64,000 bases of DNA, taken from assembly GCF_021147775.1 (NCBI RefSeq), contig NZ_JAGTPK010000007.1, positions 161,524-225,523 on the forward strand, in the 5' to 3' direction. Shown here piece by piece: positions 56,350 to 62,864 of this stretch (positions are counted from its first letter, which is position 1; every line of letters begins with the position of its first letter). The notes under the pieces were generated by a model. The model was not told where the DNA came from and searched no databases. It was given only the letters and a program-made list of their open reading frames with translations. The stretch is from Pseudomonas californiensis. GTDB lineage: Bacteria; Pseudomonadota; Gammaproteobacteria; Pseudomonadales; Pseudomonadaceae. Position numbers and translations under genes: made by a program.

Positions 56350-57555
56350 GTGGCACTCACAGACACCGCCCTTCGCACCGCCAAGCCCCGCGATAAGCTT
56401 TACCGTCTCGCCGATGCCCAAGGCTTGTGCATCGAAGTTACGCCTTCTGGTGGGAAGCTTTGGCGTCTGCGCTATCGATTCGACGGCAAAGCCAAGATGC
56501 TCAGCCTAGGTATCTACCCTGCTATCACGCTGGCGCAGGCCCGTGAGCGCCGTGAGGCTGCCCGAAAGATGCTGGCGCAAGGCGTAGATCCCAGCGCTCA
56601 TAAACAGCAGGAGAAGACAGCAGCAGCGGCCCAGGTCCTTACAATGGAGCTGCTGGCACGAGAGTGGTACGACTACAACCGGCCACGGTGGGCGCCAGCT
56701 ACTTCATCTAAGGTGCTGCAGTACTTGGAGTCGGACATTTTCCCGGTGATCGGCCGGCAACCTGCCTCCGAGGTACAGCGGCCAGAGCTGGTCGAGCTGG
56801 TACGCAAGATTGAAAAGCGTGAAGCGTTCAATGTCGCCCGCAAGGTTCGCCAGTGGCTAAGCCAGATTTTCCGCTTCGGGCTCGCAAAGGGCGTGGTACC
56901 CGGCAACCCGGCCACCGATCTGGACGTGGTGGCCGCGCATGCGCCCCGCACGCGTCACCACCCCCATGTATCAGAGGGCGAACTTCCAGAGCTGCTGGAA
57001 AGGCTGGAGACCGCCCAGTGCGATATCACAAGCAAGATCGCTATTCGGCTGCTGGCGCTCACAGCGGTGCGCCCTGGAGAACTAAGGCTGGCACCGTGGA
57101 GCGAGTTTGATCTGGATGCGGCAACCTGGACAATTCCAGCGTCCCGAATGAAAGCGCGGCGACCCCACATCGTTCCGCTTCCGCGTCAGGCCGTTGCATT
57201 GCTGCGCGCTCTGCATGAATTGACAGGCACCTACCCCCTCGCTTTCCCCGGGCGCAATAACCGCGCCAGGCCCATGAGCGAGAACACTGTGAACAAGGCT
57301 CTTTCGACGATGGGTTACGAGGGGCGCCAGACCGGCCACGGTTTCCGCCACCTTTTGAGCACCAGCCTCAACTCCCGTGGATACAACCGCGACTGGATCG
57401 AGCGTCAGCTCGCCCATGGCGATCAGGATTCGATTCGCGACACATACAACCACGCCAACTATCTGGAGCAGCGCCGGGGAATGATGCAGTCCTGGGCCGA
57501 CTCAATCGACGCGCTATGTGCTGGCGCCAACGTGGTGAGCATCAAACGCGCTTGA
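56350..57555 (+). CDS. Tyrosine-type integrase, P4/IntS family
   Basis: A 401-residue site-specific recombinase. The N-terminal DUF4102 arm-binding domain starts LTDTALRTAKPRDKLYRLAD. The core-binding domain is about 90-190 and the catalytic domain about 200-390. Catalytic residues: R241 (AVRPGEL), H330 and R333 (GHGFRH), H356 (LAHGDQ) and the nucleophile Y366 (DTYNHANY). All are present, so it should be active. It faces away from the tRNA-Leu gene, the standard layout for islands in a tRNA 3' end. Confidence 0.93.
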   Translation: MALTDTALRTAKPRDKLYRLADAQGLCIEVTPSGGKLWRLRYRFDGKAKMLSLGIYPAITLAQARERREAARKMLAQGVDPSAHKQQEKTAAAAQVLTMELLAREWYDYNRPRWAPATSSKVLQYLESDIFPVIGRQPASEVQRPELVELVRKIEKREAFNVARKVRQWLSQIFRFGLAKGVVPGNPATDLDVVAAHAPRTRHHPHVSEGELPELLERLETAQCDITSKIAIRLLALTAVRPGELRLAPWSEFDLDAATWTIPASRMKARRPHIVPLPRQAVALLRALHELTGTYPLAFPGRNNRARPMSENTVNKALSTMGYEGRQTGHGFRHLLSTSLNSRGYNRDWIERQLAHGDQDSIRDTYNHANYLEQRRGMMQSWADSIDALCAGANVVSIKRA

Positions 57556-57676
57556 GATGTTGAATTGCAATTAATCGTTCCTAAAAAGAACCTAGGGTTC
57601 CTTTTTCAAGCAAAGGACGTTTAAAATATTACATTGGCTGGATATTCATACAGCAGACTAAATGTGAGCTAATCAA

Positions 57677-58681
57677 ATGGCGGGAGCCGATGCCCATAAT
57701 CAGATAGGACCTTTTGGGCGCGTAAGGCTCGATGGGATCTATTATGACTGGGCATCTGCTCACCACCTGAACCCTCGCCTCCTGGCATCAGAACTCGCCG
57801 CCACTCTAGAAACGCTGGCGCCGATAGATCAGCCGATTCAATCCCTGCATGTAAGCGTCTTCTCAGAAGGCCGCTCCGACAGAGATATTAGAATTACTCA
57901 TGGCTCACTTGCCGACTATTTCATAGCCGCCAGCACCGGAAGGCTAGCTACGACCATCTGTACCAGCTCGGGTCTGATTCCTGCTTCTAGCATACTTGTA
58001 TGGCGTAAATGGATTGAGCGTCTTGTTGATGAGGCTACCGTCAGAGCCGAGCTGGCCGCAGGGTTTGCTCAACCTGCAAACGACAGTGTGTCGTTATCCA
58101 TGAGTGTAAATGGCTCTGCTGCGGCAAATTGCATATCTCCGCCTCTGATACCAAGCAATTCCTCGATAGTGCTCAAGGCACAGCAGGCGCTGCTGCGCCG
58201 CGAAGGTGAGAAAAGCGCTAGCGAACAACTTGATGAACTTCGGATCGCGCGCGATAGGGCAGAACAAAAGACAGTAGAACTTTCAGCCCAACTTGAAAGC
58301 AAGATTTTTCAAAACCAGCAACTGGTAGAAGAGCTGGAATTGCAGGCTCGGGAGCTTAACGATGAACGCCGAGCGAAACGGAGCCTAGAGGATGAGCTCA
58401 TTGAGATGGAAGAACGGCTTGAGCAAGCTATGGGGCTGGCCGAATTCATGAATGAAAAAAATATGCTTTCCCCTCCTGATGGCAGGCTGATCGTTCAATG
58501 CTGGCGTGAAGTTACACATGACGGCGTCAACCCACCGCCAATTGGCTGGAAAGTGCTGGTAGAAAAATGGGCCAAGGGGAAGGGGCTGAATCTACCAAAA
58601 ATCAAAGTCCGACTATTTGTTACGGCCCTGACGAGCTCCAATCGTAAGCTCGGAGGCGCGATAGCGAGAACGCCAAAATAA
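57677..58681 (+). CDS. Unknown island protein with central coiled coil
   Basis: A 334-residue protein I do not recognise. The first 130 residues look globular (GRVRLDGIYYDWASAHHLNP). A Ser/Asn-rich linker follows, then a coiled coil at about 175-260 (for example QLVEELELQARELNDERRAK and LEDELIEMEERLEQAMGL). The C-terminal 75 residues are globular (GRLIVQCWREVTHDGVNPPP). There is no signal peptide or membrane helix. It is AT-richer than the core genes and has its own AT-rich upstream gap. It sits where cargo genes often lie, between integrase and AlpA, so it may be cargo. Confidence 0.6.
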   Translation: MAGADAHNQIGPFGRVRLDGIYYDWASAHHLNPRLLASELAATLETLAPIDQPIQSLHVSVFSEGRSDRDIRITHGSLADYFIAASTGRLATTICTSSGLIPASSILVWRKWIERLVDEATVRAELAAGFAQPANDSVSLSMSVNGSAAANCISPPLIPSNSSIVLKAQQALLRREGEKSASEQLDELRIARDRAEQKTVELSAQLESKIFQNQQLVEELELQARELNDERRAKRSLEDELIEMEERLEQAMGLAEFMNEKNMLSPPDGRLIVQCWREVTHDGVNPPPIGWKVLVEKWAKGKGLNLPKIKVRLFVTALTSSNRKLGGAIARTPK

Positions 58682-58858
58682 CGGGTGACACCTTTCAACC
58701 GCTGGCCAGATGGATATGCAGCATCATTTCCCTTAAAAACCAGCCCACCGCTGACACGTTAACTCCCACCTGTCATCTGTTCTGTCTGCACGCCAACCAC
58801 CAGCATTGCAACCGTTGATTCCTGATAACGCTTTGCAATGCCCCGGAGGGCTGATCGC

Positions 58859-59083
58859 ATGAATAACAATCCTGCTCGAACCCAATCAGTTGGCCGATTC
58901 ATCAAGCGCCAAGCTGTAGAACACATCACCGGTCTCTCCTGCTCTGAGATTTACCGCCGCGTCGCAGAGGGTGCCTTTCCCAAGCAGGTAGCCTTGGGAC
59001 CGAAGTCAGTAGTGTGGATCGAAAGCGAAGTCTGTGAATGGATGAACGCTCGCATCGCTGAAAGCCGCGAGGTGGCGGCATGA
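58859..59083 (+). CDS. AlpA-family transcriptional regulator
   Basis: A 74-residue MerR-like helix-turn-helix protein. Motif order: FIKRQAVEHITGLSCSEIYR (HTH), then AFPKQVALGPKSVVWIESEV, the classic AlpA/phage excisionase layout. ATG 58859 has GGAGGG upstream; seven earlier codons are not needed. AlpA proteins activate the integrase or excision genes of P4-like islands. Its stop overlaps the next start (ATGA). Confidence 0.88.
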   Translation: MNNNPARTQSVGRFIKRQAVEHITGLSCSEIYRRVAEGAFPKQVALGPKSVVWIESEVCEWMNARIAESREVAA

Positions 59084-59742
59084 GCAAAGTAAACGAAGGC
59101 CTCAGAATCACCGCCGACGATCGCCACGCCCTGGTCATGAATGAACAGAACATGGTCAATGTCGAGACATTGGTTACTGGTGAGCGCCCGCCATCGACCA
59201 TGGACTTTCTCTGCTTTGCAAGTACGCTGCAATTGATTCAAGCCATTCTGAACAGAAATGGAAATCCCCTTCCTGAGCGACTCTACGACGCTCAGGCCGC
59301 TGGCGCAGATCGAGGCCAGACCTTTCATGCCCTCCGGGCTACAGGTATCGCCATGCGTGTTCTAGGCGATGTCGGCCGCCGCGCAGCGCCCGGGCCAGGC
59401 CAGTTCGGTCGTGGAGAGGTCGACTATCGACCTGGCTTCTGGTTACACCCGGAGTTAGTCCTGCCTCTGGCCCGCTGGATTGCCAGCCGACAAGTAACGC
59501 CACGAAAAACCCCGCTGATTGCATTCCTTGAAAAGCATTTGCCCTCAGCAGTGACCGGCCAGGCAGCAGCCTCAATTCCAGCTCAAGAAGTAACAGCGAT
59601 ATTCGCCGGAGAGGTCAGCGCCAAGGAGCTGGCAGACCTGCGCGTCATTGATCGCATGATGATTACCGACGGCGTATCAGCAATCGAGCGAACCGAGGTA
59701 TTGCGCGCTCGAATCGATTCAATGCAGGGGGCCTCATCATGA
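59080..59742 (+). CDS. Unknown phage-type protein with KilA-N-like segment
   Basis: A 220-residue protein with no clear overall match. The middle (about 115-135, RPGFWLHPELVLPLARWIAS) resembles the core of KilA-N domains, seen in full in the gene at 60014 (GGTWIHPRLAVKFARWLDV). The C-terminal part is helical. This suggests a diverged KilA-N or antirepressor-type protein; the link is weak. Both ends overlap neighbours by four bases. Confidence 0.6.
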   Translation: MSKVNEGLRITADDRHALVMNEQNMVNVETLVTGERPPSTMDFLCFASTLQLIQAILNRNGNPLPERLYDAQAAGADRGQTFHALRATGIAMRVLGDVGRRAAPGPGQFGRGEVDYRPGFWLHPELVLPLARWIASRQVTPRKTPLIAFLEKHLPSAVTGQAAASIPAQEVTAIFAGEVSAKELADLRVIDRMMITDGVSAIERTEVLRARIDSMQGASS

Positions 59743-60017
59743 ACAAGAAGAGAACCAGCCCTCCGGACAGTCTCAAAAGCACAAGTATAAACGCTCAGAA
59801 CCAACGCTTCGTTGATCGACTCCGGCAGGGTTCTATCGACACGTTCACAGCCATGCGCGAGCTGAACATCTGCCGCCCAGGTGCCCGGATTTGCGATCTG
59901 CGCAACGCCGGATATCGGATCAATACGGCTCGAATCGTCCTCACTGATGAGTGGGGCCGCACCCATCGTGGTGTTGCCTTGTACACATTGATGTCCGAGC
60001 CGAGGGCCGCCGCATGA
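59739..60017 (+). CDS. Small helix-turn-helix protein
   Basis: A 92-residue protein. Residues about 28-60 (RLRQGSIDTFTAMRELNICR, then GARICDLRNAGYRI) fit the winged-helix small proteins common in prophages, where a short recognition helix is followed by a beta wing (NTARIVLTDEWGRTHRGVAL). It probably binds DNA. Overlaps by ATGA on both sides. Confidence 0.65.
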   Translation: MNKKRTSPPDSLKSTSINAQNQRFVDRLRQGSIDTFTAMRELNICRPGARICDLRNAGYRINTARIVLTDEWGRTHRGVALYTLMSEPRAAA

Positions 60018-60667
60018 CTGCCAAAATTCTGCAGATGAATTACGAGGGCCAAGTCGTCACGTTCAACGATGACGGCTGGATCAACGCTACGGAAGCGGCG
60101 GCCAGATTCGGTAAAGAACCGGCTCAATGGCTTCGCCTGCCCGACGCAATGCGCTATCTGAAGGCACTGGAGCGTACATCTGGGGGAATCACATATGTAA
60201 AAACCAGTCGTGCCCGAGCTGATCGTGGTGGCGGAACCTGGATTCATCCACGGCTGGCGGTCAAGTTCGCCCGCTGGCTTGATGTGGACTTTGAGATCTG
60301 GTGCGACGAGCAGATCGATGCCCTGATCCGCGGTGAACTCAATACACGGGCCATTGCACGGCGGCAGGCAGCCATGGGTTACCGGAGCCTGTGCGATGCC
60401 CTGTCGATTACCCACGAGGCCGCTGGCAAGACCACGAAACCGCACCACTTCATGAACGAAGCGCGGCTGATCAATGAGGTCATCACCGGGCAGTTCGCCG
60501 GCCGCAACCGTGACCAACTGACTCAGCCAGAACTGGAGCTGATCATGCTGGTGGAAAACCGCGACGTGCTGCTGATCGGCCAGGGCAAGGATTATGCGAC
60601 CCGCAAGCAGGCACTGAATGCGTATGTTCAAGCGCTGCGCACCAAGCAGTTGCGGGGTGTCGCGTGA
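60014..60667 (+). CDS. KilA-N domain protein
   Basis: A 217-residue protein. The KilA-N domain covers about residues 1-105 (FNDDGWINATEAAARFGKEP, GGTWIHPRLAVKFARWLDVD, FEIWCDEQIDALI). The C-terminal part is helical and basic. KilA-N proteins of phages bind DNA and often act as antirepressors. ATG 60014 overlaps the previous stop; the longer frame upstream is a shadow. Confidence 0.88.
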   Translation: MTAKILQMNYEGQVVTFNDDGWINATEAAARFGKEPAQWLRLPDAMRYLKALERTSGGITYVKTSRARADRGGGTWIHPRLAVKFARWLDVDFEIWCDEQIDALIRGELNTRAIARRQAAMGYRSLCDALSITHEAAGKTTKPHHFMNEARLINEVITGQFAGRNRDQLTQPELELIMLVENRDVLLIGQGKDYATRKQALNAYVQALRTKQLRGVA

Positions 60668-60828
60668 ATCCCTTCGACTGGCTCTACTGCATCGGCCTGG
60701 CTGTTGCTCTCGCCGTGTCACAGGCAACGCCGCGCCAAGTCGCCGAGGTGTGTCCGCTCGGCACCGATACAAGTGCCGGAGTGCTGCTGATCGAGGGGTG
60801 TCGAAATGACATTATTCTTCACGATTAA
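60664..60828 (+). CDS. 54-residue small protein with membrane helix
   Basis: GTG 60664 overlaps the KilA-N stop (GTGA) and opens 54 codons to TAA 60828. The product (MNPFDWLYCIGLAVALAVSQ...) has one hydrophobic helix at about 6-19, two further cysteines and an acidic tail. No family is recognised. The overlap pattern supports translation. Confidence 0.45.
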   Translation: MNPFDWLYCIGLAVALAVSQATPRQVAEVCPLGTDTSAGVLLIEGCRNDIILHD

Positions 60829-61285
60829 CGATCAGCGGTCGATAGTAGAGATTGCAAGCAATCGTGATGCTCGGTATCGTCTACGCGTCGTTGCAAATTC
60901 AGCGACCGGGCGTAGGAACCCGTGGAATAACTTGGCGCATGTAGCGCCTCCATTTCGATTGCTGGCGCTTTATTTTTGCCCGCAATTCAATGTTATGGCG
61001 GCTGTGTGTGAGCAGGCTTCGGCCTGGCTGGGTTCCAAGTTTCCCAGCATTCCTACCTCACACATGGCTGCCACCCAATCCCGTAGGAAGGATCGTGGCA
61101 GTTCCAAAACTAACTTGGAGCTACCAATGACCAGCATCATTCCGTCCGCACTTCGCGCACTTGCTCACCGCCGCATGGCCTTGAGCGCTCTCCGCGCAAA
61201 CTCTTCCCTTTCTGTACGCCTCAACCGCTACAACTCCCACATGGACCGCGCCCGCGCTCTGGAAAATGCTGGGGGTGCCCAATGA
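60806..61285 (+). CDS. Possible Ash-like phage protein, or structured RNA region
   Basis: ATG 60806 with GAGGGG upstream opens 159 codons. The middle (ATGRRNPWNNLAHVAPPFRL, then LALYFCPQFNVMAAVCEQAS) recalls Ash-type (PF10554) proteins of P4-like islands, a match made from memory. Such frames may in fact lie over a regulatory RNA rather than code for protein. The last 52 codons also stand as a separate frame from 61127 with a better ribosome site. I am unsure which part is translated. Confidence 0.4.
   Translation: MTLFFTINDQRSIVEIASNRDARYRLRVVANSATGRRNPWNNLAHVAPPFRLLALYFCPQFNVMAAVCEQASAWLGSKFPSIPTSHMAATQSRRKDRGSSKTNLELPMTSIIPSALRALAHRRMALSALRANSSLSVRLNRYNSHMDRARALENAGGAQ
60934..60948. repeat. 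Short perfect hairpin GGCGC/GCGCC
   Basis: GGCGC (60934-60938) and GCGCC (60944-60948) with a 5-base loop lie in the Ash-like segment. A C4/CI-type antisense RNA is possible at this place in P4-like elements, but not shown by this hairpin alone. Confidence 0.35.
61127..61285 (+). CDS. Alternative 52-codon gene inside the Ash-like frame
   Basis: ATG 61127 has GGAG seven bases upstream, in frame with 60806. The product (MTSIIPSALRALAHRRMALS...) is basic and helical, and ends in ENAGGAQ. Its stop overlaps the next gene (ATGA). If the longer frame is not coding, this is the real gene. Confidence 0.45.
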   Translation: MTSIIPSALRALAHRRMALSALRANSSLSVRLNRYNSHMDRARALENAGGAQ

Positions 61286-61587
61286 TCGCCTCGGAAAATA
61301 AAGCACTGCCACCACTGCAATCCATCAAGTTCGGCGCGCGCGACGATATGAATCACCTGCTCCAAGTGGTTCAAGGCGGCGATGCCGGTGAGGGCCTGGC
61401 GCTAGCCGCCGATCTGGCTCTGGGCGTAGAGCACCTCTGCGCTCGTCTCGACGTTGCAATCAATGACTGCGAAGACCCTGTCACCTGTGTGGAGCTTCGA
61501 GCCCTTGGCCTCCTTGCTAGCACTGCTGCCGAGCTGGTTCAGTCGGTGCGTTACAGCATGCGCGATGATCAGGGAGCTGCCCAATGA
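61282..61587 (+). CDS. Unknown small island protein
   Basis: A 101-residue acidic, helical protein. The segment GEGLALAADLALGVEHLCAR followed by VELRALGLLASTAAELVQSV recalls small Pseudomonas proteins of the DUF3077/DUF6124 type, a loose resemblance only. ATGA overlaps on both sides. Confidence 0.6.
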   Translation: MIASENKALPPLQSIKFGARDDMNHLLQVVQGGDAGEGLALAADLALGVEHLCARLDVAINDCEDPVTCVELRALGLLASTAAELVQSVRYSMRDDQGAAQ

Positions 61588-61793
61588 ACGATCATGCCCG
61601 TATCGATTCCGAACTGGTCAAAGACCTCAGGGAAATCCTAACTCTGCTGGCGCTCGCCTCTGCAGTAATCGCCAGCCCGACCACTACGCCACTCGTGGCC
61701 AAAGTGATCGCCGTCATGGCCCAGCACACAGCAATGGCTTGGGCCGAGCTTCTAACTACCGACATTCCGGTAGTTGAAGGGTGTGCGCAATGA
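61584..61793 (+). CDS. Unknown 69-residue protein
   Basis: A small, mostly helical protein (MNDHARIDSELVKDLREILT...) with a hydrophobic stretch (LTLLALASAVIASP) that may be a core helix. No family is recognised. ATGA overlaps with both neighbours support it as a gene. Confidence 0.5.
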   Translation: MNDHARIDSELVKDLREILTLLALASAVIASPTTTPLVAKVIAVMAQHTAMAWAELLTTDIPVVEGCAQ

Positions 61794-62188
61794 GCGCGAA
61801 AATAAACGACCAGCCAGGCGCAACAATCAACCTGCTAAAGCGCGCACTTGATGCCGATTTTACGCCCGAACAGAAGACCATAATCACAGAGCTGCTTACC
61901 GCCGAAAGAACGCACGCGTCACGCTGGTGGACACATTTGAACGAAATGCGCCTTGCCCAACAGCTTCCAGCATGGTGCTCAGGCGGAGACGTTGGCAGTC
62001 GTACGGATCACGAGCGGTGGCTGCAGGATTGCAGCGCCACCACGCAAGAGTTGCTCGGTTACAGAGGGCACTTAAGCCGGTTCGACCCGCATTACGTTCA
62101 TAAAGTTATCGACCTGCACACTAACCGTTGCTTCTCGCTCGAAAATCCTTCCGTGCGCGGTAAATCTGGCAAGAGGGATGACGCATGA
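61790..62188 (+). CDS. Unknown 132-residue protein
   Basis: From ATG 61790 (ATGA overlap) the product is MSAKINDQPGATINLLKRAL... with charged helices, three cysteines and a basic tail (RGKSGKRDDA). No family is recognised; three codons upstream are not used. Confidence 0.55.
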   Translation: MSAKINDQPGATINLLKRALDADFTPEQKTIITELLTAERTHASRWWTHLNEMRLAQQLPAWCSGGDVGSRTDHERWLQDCSATTQELLGYRGHLSRFDPHYVHKVIDLHTNRCFSLENPSVRGKSGKRDDA

Positions 62189-62517
62189 GCGGTCTCTTCA
62201 CAGATCACGCTGCGCTCCAGGGTTTGAGTACTGAGCAACTCGCAGAACTTGCACTCTATGGCTTGCGCTACCGTGCGTTAGGCGCTGCGGACATCGATTT
62301 CAGCGACCCATCCAGGCTTGACGTTTACTGGACCGGCGAGCGAATGGTGAAAAAGACAGTCAAGAATGCGGTTAAGGCCTCTAAAGCTGGTGATCTGCTC
62401 GCACTTAAGCGGGAGGGAGAAGCCATCGGCCTCCTGCAGGCGCTATTCAACTGCAGCGTGATCGACAACGAAACCTACAAAGCGCAGTACCAACTTTTAC
62501 TCGACCAGCCTCGGTGA
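62185..62517 (+). CDS. Unknown 110-residue protein
   Basis: A helical protein (MSGLFTDHAALQGLSTEQLA...) with a Lys-rich stretch (ERMVKKTVKNAVKASKAGD) and a C-terminal region typical of small phage proteins. No family is recognised. Overlaps the previous gene by ATGA; a 62-base gap follows. Confidence 0.55.
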   Translation: MSGLFTDHAALQGLSTEQLAELALYGLRYRALGAADIDFSDPSRLDVYWTGERMVKKTVKNAVKASKAGDLLALKREGEAIGLLQALFNCSVIDNETYKAQYQLLLDQPR

Positions 62518-62579
62518 CCGAGAAAACTTTAGTTATGCACGGCTACAGCAAAACGTCGGCCAGATAGAGGTTTAACAGC

Positions 62580-62864
62580 ATGAAATTTCAAAACGGCGCA
62601 ATTGCGTCAACGGGATCGGCTTGCCTGAAAAAAGCCAACAAGCTGTTCTACTTAGTTCATCCGAAAGCGCCCAAGCCTCTGCTGGGGCCTTTCCTGACTG
62701 CGGAGGACGCCGAGTGCGGACGAGTTGTGATGCGCAGTCCTGACGCAACCGTAGAGGCTCGCCAAGTCGGATCAATTGATGAGTTCACCCACTGGCACGC
62801 GATCAATAACGGTCGTGTCATGCAGGCGTTTGCAGCAATACCGACGCGGGAGCAACTGCCATGA
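62580..62864 (+). CDS. Unknown 94-residue protein
   Basis: A small protein (MKFQNGAIASTGSACLKKAN...) with the segment LFYLVHPKAPKPLLGPFLTA. No family is recognised. GAGG lies upstream. Its stop overlaps the primase-like gene (ATGA), so it is likely part of the same transcript. Confidence 0.5.
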   Translation: MKFQNGAIASTGSACLKKANKLFYLVHPKAPKPLLGPFLTAEDAECGRVVMRSPDATVEARQVGSIDEFTHWHAINNGRVMQAFAAIPTREQLP

